Origin: Aldehydirespirator sp965203635
Lineage (GTDB): Bacteria; Actinomycetota; Acidimicrobiia; Acidimicrobiales; Aldehydirespiratoraceae
Length of the DNA: 64,000 bases
Direction: 5' to 3'
NCBI GenBank assembly: GCA_965203635.1
Contig: OZ241903.1
Coordinates: 2,604,001 to 2,668,000 of the forward strand
Below, one piece after another: positions 54,995 to 63,177 of this stretch. The notes beneath the pieces are model-generated. The model did not search any database, had not been told where the DNA came from, and saw nothing but the letters and a program-made list of their open reading frames with translations. Positions within the stretch are counted from its first letter, which is position 1. The number at the start of each line of letters is the position of its first letter. A program made the position numbers and the translations under genes.

Positions 54995-55047
54995 TGTCGA
55001 TGGGGCGAGACCACATATCCTCACAGTTGCAGCAGGGAGGTTGCCCT

Positions 55048-55530
55048 ATGGCGAGGCTTCTGCGGGGGTCACCGTCAGCCAGACAGCGGCACTCGTGGCG
55101 CAGGCCACCTGCCTGGCCTGATGGCCGGCTGTTGCACCCCCGCGAAGACCTGACGACGAGGGTGACCATCGGGGCCATCGTGCCGCTGTTGGCCATATGG
55201 GTTTGGGCGCTCGGGCGGGTTGACCACTTCGAAGCGTCTGTCGGAGACTGGTGGTGGATTCTCGGAGCCGGCCTGATCGCTGCCTCGGTGGTGAGCTTGC
55301 TGGTTGCGAGAAGGCGGATACGGAGCCTGGCTGCCCGCTCGGGTCTGGCAGCAGTGCAGCCGCAGTACACCGTGTGGCGCGCTGCGCGGTGGTCCGACGG
55401 CCGCCTAGTCGCCGTTCGGGATCCGGCGGTGACTGCGCTCATGTTGGCTGGCACCTTCGCGTTGTGTGGGACGCTGTGGCTGTTTGGTAACGCCGGGGTT
55501 CCCCGCATCGACATATCGGGCTACCAGTAG
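55048..55530 (+). CDS. Predicted membrane protein, interrupted by in-frame TAG
   Basis: A 160-codon ORF with ATG 55048 and GGGAGG eight bases upstream. The product has a basic Pro/Arg-rich N-terminus (ARQRHSWRRPPAWPDGRLLH), then four hydrophobic segments: TIGAIVPLLAIWVWALG, WILGAGLIAASVVSLLV and, near the end, ALMLAGTFALCGTLWLFG among them. It ends at TAG 55528-55530, but the same frame stays open for 63 further codons and begins with another hydrophobic segment. Read as one gene it would be about 223 residues. Family not recognised. Confidence 0.55.
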   Translation: MARLLRGSPSARQRHSWRRPPAWPDGRLLHPREDLTTRVTIGAIVPLLAIWVWALGRVDHFEASVGDWWWILGAGLIAASVVSLLVARRRIRSLAARSGLAAVQPQYTVWRAARWSDGRLVAVRDPAVTALMLAGTFALCGTLWLFGNAGVPRIDISGYQ

Positions 55531-55722
55531 GACCTGCTGCTGGCACTGCAGTTGCCAGTTTCAGCGCTGTTGTGCGCAATGGTGGTTCGAACCCAAATTG
55601 TGCGCGCAGTGGTGGAGGGGTGGCTGGACGACGACGCTCAACTGGGTTTCGTCGAGCGACGCATCGCCGCGCTCGCGGCTAATGCGAAGCGAGCCAATGC
55701 CCGTTTCGCGACGACGCAGTGA
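55531..55722 (+). pseudogene. In-frame continuation of the interrupted membrane-protein gene
   Basis: Directly after the TAG, 63 sense codons follow in the same frame to TGA 55720. The segment starts DLLLALQLPVSALLCAMVV (hydrophobic) and ends in a charged helix (FVERRIAALAANAKRANAR). This looks like the natural C-terminus of the upstream gene, lost by a nonsense mutation, unless TAG is read through or is a sequencing error. Confidence 0.55.
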
Positions 55723-55735
55723 ACCACTCCGCCGA

Positions 55736-55790
55736 ACCGGCCAGCACCAGGCCTAGAAATCTGAGCGGCTCCCAGACGCCCCCAAGCTGG
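55736..55790 (+). repeat. Imperfect direct repeat, right copy
   Basis: Second copy of the 54938-54994 sequence, starting 13 bases after the end of the interrupted gene and ending 95 bases before tRNA-Leu. Confidence 0.75.
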
Positions 55791-55885
55791 CGCCTGCGCA
55801 ACCTGGGCGTCAACAGAGAAAGAACTTTGCCAAGTCGGGGTCCTTTGTAGCGTCTGGTCAATGCCATTCTTGTGGTAGCCCGTCG

Positions 55886-55969
55886 TGCCCGGAGAGGGAT
55901 TCGAACCCTCACGCCCTTGCGGGCGGCGGATTTTGAGTCCGCTGCGTCTGCCAGTTCCGCCATCCGGGC
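55886..55969 (-). tRNA. tRNA-Leu(CAA)
   Basis: On the minus strand the acceptor GCCCGGA pairs with TCCGGGC and is followed by discriminator A. The anticodon stem GCGGA/TCCGC encloses CTCAAAA (anticodon CAA, reading UUG). A class II variable arm (GCCCGCAAGGGC) and the T-loop GTTCGAATCC are present. 84 bases, no encoded CCA. The 215 bases from here to fabD show no further gene. Confidence 0.95.
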
Positions 55970-56184
55970 CGGAGTCTGCGAGCCTACCGCTCGGGCACCC
56001 GGCGGGCCGCTCGCGCCCGCGCAGCGCTAGCCTTGGACCTTCGCGCACCAGCCGGCACGGCCGAGGGGGCTATCGCTACTGCCATGAGCGACTGTCATGA
56101 AACGCGACCGGGTCGCGCAGAGTCTGAACGTGAACCGGCCCAGAGCATCGGCGGGTCCAGTTTCGCGGTGAGAGGGATCCACCG

Positions 56185-57360
56185 ATGATCGTCTTCATGT
56201 ATCCGGGACAGGGGTCCCAGCAGCCCGCCATGGGCGAACCCTGGACCGATCACCCGTCGTGGGAGCTGGTGGCAGAGGCCTCGGCGGCCTCCGACCGGGA
56301 TGTCGCCCGCCTGCTTCTCACCGCCGGTGCCGAGGAGCTGACCCAGACCCGCAACAGCCAGCTCGCCACGTTCGTCATGTCCATGGTCGTGCTCGACGCG
56401 GTGACCCGGCTCGGCACCGAGGCCGCCGGCCACGCCGGCCACAGCCTCGGCGAATACTCGGCGCTGACCGCGTCGGGCGTCCTCGACTTCGGCGATGCGG
56501 TGGCGCTGGTGGCCGAGCGGGGCGACGCCATGCAAGCTGCGGCCGAGGAGCGCGAGGGCACCATGGCGGCCGTTCTGGGCCTCGATGACGACGATGTGCT
56601 GATCGCCTGCAACCGCTCTCCCGGCGAGGTGTGGCTGGCCAACCACAACGCCCCCGGCCAGGCGGTCATCGCCGGCACTCCCGAGGTCATCGAGTTAGCC
56701 GCGGGCATAGCCCGCGAGCTCGGCGCCAAGCGGGTCATGCCCCTGCAGGTCGGCGGCGCGTTCCACACTCCGTTCATGGCGCCGGCACGCGACCGGCTCA
56801 CCAAGGCCATCGACCGCACCGAGTTCCGCAACCCCGAGGGAACGGTGATCGCCAACGTCGACGCAGCCGCCCACAACCGGGGATCCGACTGGCCCGACCT
56901 GCTCAAGGCCCAGCTCACCAGCCCGGTGCGATGGCGCCAGACGCTGGCCTCTCTCAACGACGCAGGGTTCACCACCTACGTCGAGCTCGGTCCGGGGGAG
57001 GTCCTGGGTCGCCTCGCCAAGCGCACTCTCAAGGGGACACGGCCCCTGTCGGTGGCCGTGCCGGACGATCTGGACAGCCTCTTGGAGGCGCTGGCCGCCT
57101 CCCCGGTCCGGTCCACGACCCCTCTGGAAGGGGAGCACCTGTTCGCCACCGAGCGCCTCGTGGTGAGTCCCGCGGCCGGCGTCTTCCACGCCAGCGACGC
57201 GGTCGGCGTCGGCGCGGTGGTCGGCGTCGGTCATCTCGTCGGCCGCGTCGGCGACCACGAGGTCCGCAGCCCCTTCGCCGGAGAACTCATGGGCGTTCTC
57301 GCCCTGGACGGCGAGCGGGTGACGGCCAGCCAGCCGATCGCCTGGCTGAGAACGCACTGA
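56185..57360 (+). CDS. fabD: Malonyl-CoA:ACP transacylase with C-terminal biotinyl/lipoyl-like domain
   Basis: A 391-residue protein. Residues 1-305 are FabD, moving malonyl from CoA to acyl carrier protein: PGQGSQ near the start, nucleophile S87 in GHSLGEYSAL and H194 in GAFHTPFM. The final 75 residues are extra. They show two symmetric halves (ERLVVSPAAGVFHASDAVGV and VRSPFAGELMGVLALDGERV) typical of a biotinyl/lipoyl-type barrel-sandwich, but no Met-Lys-Met or similar lysine to carry a cofactor. First gene of the fabD-fabH-fabG-acpP-fabF cluster. Ordinary FabD is about 310 residues, so this is a domain fusion. Confidence 0.93.
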   Translation: MIVFMYPGQGSQQPAMGEPWTDHPSWELVAEASAASDRDVARLLLTAGAEELTQTRNSQLATFVMSMVVLDAVTRLGTEAAGHAGHSLGEYSALTASGVLDFGDAVALVAERGDAMQAAAEEREGTMAAVLGLDDDDVLIACNRSPGEVWLANHNAPGQAVIAGTPEVIELAAGIARELGAKRVMPLQVGGAFHTPFMAPARDRLTKAIDRTEFRNPEGTVIANVDAAAHNRGSDWPDLLKAQLTSPVRWRQTLASLNDAGFTTYVELGPGEVLGRLAKRTLKGTRPLSVAVPDDLDSLLEALAASPVRSTTPLEGEHLFATERLVVSPAAGVFHASDAVGVGAVVGVGHLVGRVGDHEVRSPFAGELMGVLALDGERVTASQPIAWLRTH

Positions 57361-57395
57361 TCGGGTTTACTAGGAGTTCCGCACGGGGGTCTGGT

Positions 57396-58316
57396 ATGGG
57401 CGCAACAGTCATCGGCATCGGAACATCGCTACCGGAGAAGGTCCTCACCAACGAAGACCTGGCCGCGATGATGGACACCAGCGATGAGTGGATCCGGGAG
57501 CGCACCGGGATCCGCGAGCGCCGCATCGGCCTGCCCACCTCCACCATGGGCATCGAGTCCGGCCGGGCCGCCATGGAGATGGCCGGCGTGGAGCCCGCCG
57601 ATATCGACCTGATGATCCTGGCCACCACCACCCCCGACCAGCGGGTGCCGGGGACTTCGGCGGTGGTCCACGCCGAGTTGGGACTTGGTTGCGGTGCGTT
57701 CGACCTGAATGCGGCCTGCGCCGGCTTCACCTACGGGTTCGTCACCGCGAGCGCGATGATCGACGCTCCCGGCGGTCCCGAGCGGGTGCTACTCATCGGT
57801 GCCGACGCCCTGTCGCCCCTCACCGACTGGACCGACAGGGGCACAGCCATACTGTTCGCCGACGGCGGCGGGTCTGTCGTCCTCGAGCGCACCGACCGTC
57901 CCACGCTGCTGGGGTGGGATCTCGGCGCCGACGGCAATCACCGCCGGCTGCTGATGGGCGACCACGACTCCTTCATCACGATGGAGGGCCGCGATGTGTT
58001 CAAGGTGGCGGTCCGGGCCGTGACGGACTCGGTGCTGGTCGCCCTGGAACGGGCCGGCGTCACCCCCGAAGAGGTCGACGTGCTCCTCCCCCACCAGGCC
58101 AACATCAGGATCATCGAGGCCATATGCAAGCGCAGCGGTATCGACTTCGCCAAGAGCCACAACGTCATCGACCACACCGGCAACAACTGCGCGGCCACCA
58201 TCCCGCTCTCGATGGCCAAGGCCCACGCCGACGGGGCTCTGGAGCCCGGAGCGATCGTGGTGATGACCGGCTTCGGGGCCGGCATGACCTGGGCGTCCAC
58301 GGTGGTCCGCTGGTAA
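57396..58316 (+). CDS. fabH: Beta-ketoacyl-ACP synthase III
   Basis: A 306-residue thiolase-fold condensing enzyme that starts fatty-acid chains from acyl-CoA and malonyl-ACP. The catalytic triad is C108 (NAACAGF), H233 (LPHQANIRI) and N263 (HTGNNCAATIP, where GNTSAAS is usual). DTSDEWIRERTGIRERR is the characteristic N-terminal motif. The ATG lies 35 bases after the fabD stop. Chain-length preference cannot be read from sequence. Confidence 0.95.
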   Translation: MGATVIGIGTSLPEKVLTNEDLAAMMDTSDEWIRERTGIRERRIGLPTSTMGIESGRAAMEMAGVEPADIDLMILATTTPDQRVPGTSAVVHAELGLGCGAFDLNAACAGFTYGFVTASAMIDAPGGPERVLLIGADALSPLTDWTDRGTAILFADGGGSVVLERTDRPTLLGWDLGADGNHRRLLMGDHDSFITMEGRDVFKVAVRAVTDSVLVALERAGVTPEEVDVLLPHQANIRIIEAICKRSGIDFAKSHNVIDHTGNNCAATIPLSMAKAHADGALEPGAIVVMTGFGAGMTWASTVVRW

Positions 58317-58320
58317 CGGT

Positions 58321-59070
58321 GTGAGCGACGGAGGCGACGGCGGCGACGCACCCACCCCCGGGCGAGTAGCACTAGTCACCGGCGGCAACCGGGGCATCGG
58401 GCTGGCCATCGCCCGCCGGCTGAGCCGCGCCGGGCACCGGGTGGCCGTCACCTACCGCAGCGAGCCGCCGGCCGACGCCGAGGCGCACAACCTGACGTGC
58501 GTCCGCTGCGACGTCACCGACCCGGAGTCGGTCGCCTCCGCTCTGGCCGAGACAACCGAGCGGCTCGGGGCTCCCGAGATCCTCGTCTGCAACGCCGGCA
58601 TCACCCGCGACGGGCTTGTGCTGCGGATGTCGGAGGAGGACTTCGGCGCGGTGCTCGACGCCAACCTCACCGGCAGCTTCCGGGTGGCCAAGCAGGCGGT
58701 GAGGGCCATGGTGAGGGGCCGTTGGGGACGCATCGTGCTCATCTCGTCGGTGTCGGGCATCGGCGGCCAGCCCGGCCAGGCCAACTACTCGGCTTCCAAG
58801 GCCGGGCTGATCGGCCTGGCCCGGTCGTTGGCCAAGGAGTTCGCCTCCCGCAACGTCACCGTGAACGTGATCGCCCCCGGCGCGGTCGGCACCGACATGC
58901 TGGCCGCTTTGAACGAGGACCAGCTCGACGCCATCGTGTCGCGGGTGCCGCTGGGCCGTGTCGGTGAGGCCGACGAGATCGCCGCCGCGGTCGAGTTCCT
59001 CGCGTCGGAGGACGCGAGCTACGTCACCGGTATCGTTCTTGCGGTGGACGGCGGCCTCTCGATGGGCTGA
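58321..59070 (+). CDS. fabG: 3-oxoacyl-ACP reductase
   Basis: A 249-residue SDR performing NADPH-dependent reduction of 3-ketoacyl-ACP. TGGNRGIG glycine motif, NAGITRDGLVLRMSEEDF (a FabG-typical stretch), SSVSGIGGQPGQANYSASKAG with the catalytic Ser-Tyr-Lys, and IAPGAVGTDM. The GTG start is four bases after the fabH stop. Its place between fabH and acpP supports the fatty-acid role over other SDR functions. Confidence 0.95.
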   Translation: MSDGGDGGDAPTPGRVALVTGGNRGIGLAIARRLSRAGHRVAVTYRSEPPADAEAHNLTCVRCDVTDPESVASALAETTERLGAPEILVCNAGITRDGLVLRMSEEDFGAVLDANLTGSFRVAKQAVRAMVRGRWGRIVLISSVSGIGGQPGQANYSASKAGLIGLARSLAKEFASRNVTVNVIAPGAVGTDMLAALNEDQLDAIVSRVPLGRVGEADEIAAAVEFLASEDASYVTGIVLAVDGGLSMG

Positions 59071-59136
59071 GGCGCCGCAGCAGCTACACCGGCCCGACCG
59101 TACCCTGTCGCAAGCTAGGAATGGAAGGAAGAAGTC

Positions 59137-59373
59137 GTGAGTGACGAGAACTTCGAGCGATTCAAGCAGTGCACCGTGGAGGTGCTGTCCGTCGACGAGG
59201 CCGACGTGGTGCCGGAGGCAGATTTCGCTGACGATCTCGACGCCGACAGTCTCGACATCGTCGAGCTGGTGATGGCCCTTGAGGAAGAGTTCGACGTGAA
59301 CGTCGACGAGGAGGAGCTGGAGGGCGTCGCCACCGTTGCCGAAGCCTTCGAGCTGATCACCTCGAAGCTCTGA
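59137..59373 (+). CDS. acpP: Acyl carrier protein
   Basis: A 78-residue acidic four-helix protein. The phosphopantetheine attachment site is S38 in DADSLDIVELVMALEEEF (DSLD instead of the classic DSLE/DSLD alternatives). GTG start preceded by GGAAGGAAG. It carries growing acyl chains between FabD, FabH, FabG and FabF encoded beside it. Confidence 0.96.
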   Translation: MSDENFERFKQCTVEVLSVDEADVVPEADFADDLDADSLDIVELVMALEEEFDVNVDEEELEGVATVAEAFELITSKL

Positions 59374-59406
59374 CGAGGTTCCGGGATTGATGAGGTCCAC
59401 GCTCTG

Positions 59407-60594
59407 ATGAGCAGGCCCGATCGCAGGCGGGTGGCGGTCACCGGCCTCGGTGTAGTGTCAGCGGCCGGCATCGGCACAGAGGCGTACTTCCAGGGGCTGT
59501 GCAGCCCCGCGCCCGTGGGCGAGCGCCGCGTCACCGGCTTCGACCCCATCGACCACTTCGACAGCCCCAAGGAGGCGCGGCGGTCCGACCCGTACACGCA
59601 GTTCCTGGTGGCGGCCGCCGACCAGGCCCTGGCCCAGGCCGGCGACATCGAGGCCGATCCCACCCGTTGCGGCACCATGATCGGCACCGGTGTGGGCGGG
59701 ATCACCACGCTGGAGCAGCAGATCGGCGTGCTCCACGAGAAGGGGGCCCGCCGGGTGTCGCCGTTCCTGGTGCCGATGATGATGGCCAACGCCGGAGGCG
59801 CGACCCTGTCGATGCGCTACGGCTGGATGGGCCCGTCGGAGAACGTGGTCACCGCGTGCGCCGCCGGGACCCACGCAGTGGGCAACGCGGCCCGCCTCAT
59901 CGCCGACGGCCGCTGCGACGCCGTGCTGGCGGGCGGCACCGAGGCCCCGTTCACTCCGGCTGCGGTGGCCGGGTTCACCAACATGACCGCCCTGTCATCG
60001 AGCGGTGTCAGCCGCCCGTTCGATGCGCAGCGGGACGGGTTCGTCATGGCCGAGGGAGCCGCGGTGCTGGTCCTCGAGGACTGGGACATGGCCCAGGCCC
60101 GGGGGGCGCAGATCCTGGCCGAGCTGCTCGGCTCGGCGTCCACCGCGGACGCCCACCACATAACTGCCCCGTCGCCGGGCGGCAGCGGTGCGGTGCACTG
60201 CATGCAGCTGGCTCTGGACGATGCCGGCGTGCGCCCCGCCGACGTGGTCCACGTCAACGCGCACGGCACTTCCACCGACCTCAACGACGCGGCCGAGGCC
60301 GAGGCCCTGTCGAAGGTCTTCGGCACCACGCCGGGCCCGCTGGTGACCTCGACGAAGGGTGTGACCGGCCACGCTCTGGGAGCCGCCGGCGCATTGGAGG
60401 CGTTGGCGGTGGTGCTGGCCATGCAGAAGGGGCTCATCCCGCCCACGGCCGGCCTGACCGAGCTGGATCCCGAACTGCCGCCCATCCAGGTGGTGACGGG
60501 CGAGCCCGCGCCTTGGGAGCCCGGAGTGTCGATCTCGAACTCCTTCGGCTTCGGCGGCCACAACGGCACGCTGGTGATGGCCCCGGCCGCCTAG
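59407..60594 (+). CDS. fabF: Beta-ketoacyl-ACP synthase II
   Basis: A 395-residue elongating condensing enzyme. Cys-His-His triad: C151 (VTACAAGTHA), H286 (NAHGTSTDLND) and H322 (KGVTGHALGAAGAL). SNSFGFGGHNGTLV is at the C-terminus. It starts 33 bases after acpP and closes the rightward fatty-acid operon. It is convergent with fabZ, with only 15 bases between stops. Confidence 0.96.
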   Translation: MSRPDRRRVAVTGLGVVSAAGIGTEAYFQGLCSPAPVGERRVTGFDPIDHFDSPKEARRSDPYTQFLVAAADQALAQAGDIEADPTRCGTMIGTGVGGITTLEQQIGVLHEKGARRVSPFLVPMMMANAGGATLSMRYGWMGPSENVVTACAAGTHAVGNAARLIADGRCDAVLAGGTEAPFTPAAVAGFTNMTALSSSGVSRPFDAQRDGFVMAEGAAVLVLEDWDMAQARGAQILAELLGSASTADAHHITAPSPGGSGAVHCMQLALDDAGVRPADVVHVNAHGTSTDLNDAAEAEALSKVFGTTPGPLVTSTKGVTGHALGAAGALEALAVVLAMQKGLIPPTAGLTELDPELPPIQVVTGEPAPWEPGVSISNSFGFGGHNGTLVMAPAA

Positions 60595-60609
60595 CGGCGG
60601 GTCTGCCGG

Positions 60610-61035
60610 TCAGGCGTCGGCGATCACGAACATCAGGTCGCACTCCGCGGCGACCTTGCCGTCCAGCAGCGCCCGGCCGGAGCCCCGTCCCGCCCGGCTC
60701 GACAGGCGGGTCATCTCCACTTCGAGCTCGAGAGTGTCGCCGGGACGGACCTGCCGCCGGAAGCGAGCCCGGTCCAGCCCCCCGAACAGCGGCAGCCGCC
60801 CGGCGTAGCGCTCGTCGGCGAGCAGTGCCACCGCACCGAGCTGCGCGATGGCCTCGCACATCAACACTCCGGGCACCGTGGGCAGGCCCGGGAAGTGACC
60901 CTCGAAGAAGGGCTCGTCGCCGCGCAGGCGCCAGCGGCCGCGGACCCGCTCGCCCGGCACCAGCTCCGTGACCTCGTCCACGAACAGGAACGGGTCGCGG
61001 TGCGGGATTACCTCTTCGGGTCGGGGCAGGCTCAC
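60610..61035 (-). CDS. fabZ: 3-hydroxyacyl-ACP dehydratase
   Basis: A 141-residue hot-dog-fold enzyme removing water from 3-hydroxyacyl-ACP. Catalytic H47 and E61 lie in FFEGHFPGLPTVPGVLMCEAIAQ, and PHRDPFLFVDEV is the N-terminal family motif. GTG start. It lies on the opposite strand from the fabD-fabF operon, downstream of hup (27-base gap), and completes the elongation cycle apart from an enoyl-ACP reductase, which is not in this window. Confidence 0.93.
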   Translation of the reverse strand: MSLPRPEEVIPHRDPFLFVDEVTELVPGERVRGRWRLRGDEPFFEGHFPGLPTVPGVLMCEAIAQLGAVALLADERYAGRLPLFGGLDRARFRRQVRPGDTLELEVEMTRLSSRAGRGSGRALLDGKVAAECDLMFVIADA

Positions 61036-61062
61036 GGGTCGCAGCCGGGTGGCGGGCGAGGA

Positions 61063-61338
61063 TCAGCCTCGCGCCGCGGACTTGAGCCTGGCGCCGGCCT
61101 GGATCTTCACGCCGGTCGACGCCGGCACGGCCACCGCCTCGCCGGTCTGGGGATTGCGACCCGTGCGGGCGGCTCGTTGCACCGTCGAGATCTTCATGTA
61201 GCCGGTCAGGTTGATCTCGCCGCCGGCGGCCAACTCGTCGCAGGCAAGCTCCATGAGTCCGTCGATGCACTTTGCGGCATCCGTCTGGGAGACGCCCGCC
61301 CTGAGGGCCACAGCAGCGACAACATCACGCTTGTTCAT
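61063..61338 (-). CDS. hup: HU-family DNA-binding protein
   Basis: A 91-residue histone-like dimer protein. MNKRDVVAAVALRAGVSQTD and the arm GRNPQTGEAVAVPASTGVKI are diagnostic. It lacks the long Lys/Ala-rich tail of mycobacterial HupB. The ATG has AAAGGAGC upstream, and a TATAGT about 50 bases further up may be the -10 box. It binds and bends DNA nonspecifically. Likely co-transcribed with fabZ. Confidence 0.94.
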   Translation of the reverse strand: MNKRDVVAAVALRAGVSQTDAAKCIDGLMELACDELAAGGEINLTGYMKISTVQRAARTGRNPQTGEAVAVPASTGVKIQAGARLKSAARG

Positions 61339-61479
61339 TGATTGCTCCTTTGTGATGACGGCGCCGCTTCCGGCACCAATAGCGGCCCGGCACTATAGGG
61401 CGAGACCCGTCACGCCTCGGGGATGCTCGCGGCAGCGGGGCCGCTGAGACTGTGATCGCCGTGCCGGGACAGAATGGCG

Positions 61480-62667
61480 TCAGCGGCGGACGATCACCGA
61501 CGAGCCGTGCCCGAACAGGCCCTGGTTGACGGTGATTCCCACCCTGGCTCCGTCGACCTGCCGGGCGCCGGCTGCGCCCCGCAGCTGCCATGTGAGCTCG
61601 CAGACCTGGGCTATGGCCTGGGCCGGGACGGCCTCCCCGAACGCGCCCAGCCCGCCGCTGGGGTTGACGGGCAGGCGCCCCCCGATGGCGGTGTCGCCGT
61701 CTCTGAGGTGACGCTCTGCCTCTCCGGCGCCGCAGAAGCCGAGCTGCTCGTACCAGTCCAGCTCCATGGCCGAGGACAGGTCGTAGACCTCGGCCACGTC
61801 GACATCGTCGGGGCCCAGCCCGGCTTCGTCGTAGGCCCGTGCCCCGATCGACTCCTTGAAGCCCACCAGCGGCGCGGACGGGTCGGCCACCGAGTCGGCG
61901 GCCAGGTACGGCAGGTCGATCACCGGGTCGGGATACGTCGGCGAGACGGTGGAGATTCCCGCCACCCGCACGGGGCTGCGGTGGCCGTGGCTGCGGGCCC
62001 ACTCCATCGACGACACCACCATGGCCGCTCCCCCGTCGGAGGTGGCGCAAATGTCGAGCAGCCGCAGCGGGTCGGACACCACCGGCGAGTTGCGCACGTC
62101 GTCGAGGCCGTACTCCTTGGTGAAGCGGGCGTTGGGGTTGTGGGCGCCGTGGCGGGAGTTCTTGACCTTGACCATGGCGAAGTCGTCGGTGGTGGCTCCG
62201 TAGAGGTCCATGCGCCGCCTGGCGTGCAATCCGAAGTAGACGGGGTTGGTGGCGCCCACGAGGTGGAAGCGCAGCCAGTCGATGTCGTCGGGGCGGTCGC
62301 CGGCGTTGGGGGCCAGGAACCCCTTGGGGGTGGTGTCGGCCCCCACCACCAGGGCGACGTCGCAGGCGCCTGAGAGGATCTGGCCCCGGGCCACCTGCAG
62401 CGCGGTAGCCCCCGAGGCGCAGGCCGAGTAGCTGCTGGCCAGCTGGGCCCCGGTGAAGCCGAGGGCTCGGGCGAAGGTCGAGCCGGCCACGTAGCCCGGG
62501 TAGCCGCACCGCACCGTGACCGCGCCCGACACGAAGCCCACGTCGGCGTAGTCGACCCCGGCGTCGTCCAGGGCCTCGCGGGCCGCGGCCACCCCGTACT
62601 CGGTGAAGTTGCGGCCCCACTTGCCCCACGGGTGCATTCCCACCCCGAGGACGGCGATCTCCTCCAC
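61480..62667 (-). CDS. Thiolase-like protein of the SCP-x/Ltp group
   Basis: A 395-residue thiolase-fold protein. The first active-site Cys is present (SYSACASGATALQVARGQIL), but the region that normally carries GHPxG reads VNPSGGLGAFGEAVPAQAIA with no His, and the second Cys motif is NQGLFGHGSSVIV. This pattern recalls mycobacterial lipid-transfer thiolase-like proteins (Ltp) that work with DUF35 partners in sterol or acyl-CoA metabolism. Canonical thiolysis is doubtful; an acyl-CoA aldolase or lyase-type activity is possible. GTG start two bases after the DUF35 gene stop, with GGAGG upstream. Confidence 0.82.
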   Translation of the reverse strand: MEEIAVLGVGMHPWGKWGRNFTEYGVAAAREALDDAGVDYADVGFVSGAVTVRCGYPGYVAGSTFARALGFTGAQLASSYSACASGATALQVARGQILSGACDVALVVGADTTPKGFLAPNAGDRPDDIDWLRFHLVGATNPVYFGLHARRRMDLYGATTDDFAMVKVKNSRHGAHNPNARFTKEYGLDDVRNSPVVSDPLRLLDICATSDGGAAMVVSSMEWARSHGHRSPVRVAGISTVSPTYPDPVIDLPYLAADSVADPSAPLVGFKESIGARAYDEAGLGPDDVDVAEVYDLSSAMELDWYEQLGFCGAGEAERHLRDGDTAIGGRLPVNPSGGLGAFGEAVPAQAIAQVCELTWQLRGAAGARQVDGARVGITVNQGLFGHGSSVIVRR

Positions 62668-62669
62668 GG

Positions 62670-63116
62670 CTAGTCCTCCGATCCGGTGTCGGCCGGACGC
62701 CACTTCCAGACCAGGTAGTCGCAGTCGTCGTCGCGGTAGAGCGTGTCGACGGTCAGCTCCATCTCCATGCCGACCTCCAGGTCCTCCGGGCCTACACCGG
62801 CGGTGCACTGCCCCAGGACCACCATCTTCTCGTCCTCCAGCTCCACCGCCGCGATGGTGATGGGCTCATACGGCTCGGAGGCCACCACGAACGGAGGCGG
62901 GGGCGGGTAGTGGCTGGTGGTGTAGGACCACACCCGGCCCCGGCGGCTCAGCAGCACCTCCTCCAGCTCGACCGGCCCGACCCGGGGGTCCGCCCCGCCG
63001 AGGTGCTTGGGGAAGAAGTACGACCCGGTGCCGGGAACCCGCCCGCCTACCAGCCGCGGCTCGTCGCTGTCCAACGTGAACAGCCCCTCCACCGCAGGCA
63101 CCTGTGTCCTGGACAT
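62670..63116 (-). CDS. DUF35 (OB-fold) acyl-CoA-associated protein
   Basis: A 148-residue protein. The C-terminal OB-fold is clear (RVWSYTTSHYPPPPPFVVAS, then PITIAAVELEDEKMVVLGQC and WKWRP). The N-terminal rubredoxin-like zinc ribbon usual in DUF35 proteins lacks its Cys residues here (GTGSYFFPKHLGGADPRVG). It is coupled to the thiolase-like gene and probably forms a complex with it. ATG 63116 chosen, as the usual N-terminus begins near there; a GTG directly before it is equally possible. Divergent from the gene at 63178. Confidence 0.8.
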   Translation of the reverse strand: MSRTQVPAVEGLFTLDSDEPRLVGGRVPGTGSYFFPKHLGGADPRVGPVELEEVLLSRRGRVWSYTTSHYPPPPPFVVASEPYEPITIAAVELEDEKMVVLGQCTAGVGPEDLEVGMEMELTVDTLYRDDDCDYLVWKWRPADTGSED

Positions 63117-63177
63117 CACGGGAAGGGTACTGAACGGTGAAGGGACAAACACTGAGCCGGCGCTAGCGTCACGTTCC

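Noticed and set aside
54938..55970. Integrative element with attachment sites at tRNA-Leu
   Set aside because: The direct repeats do not include the tRNA 3' end and there is no integrase or other mobility gene.
56097..56171. A 24-codon ORF (ATG 56097) just upstream of fabD
   Set aside because: No ribosome binding site, no overlap with fabD and no recognisable product; too weak to call.
61360..61480. Strong promoter for hup
   Set aside because: A TATAGT is present but no -35 box lies at an acceptable distance, so it is not listed as a separate promoter.
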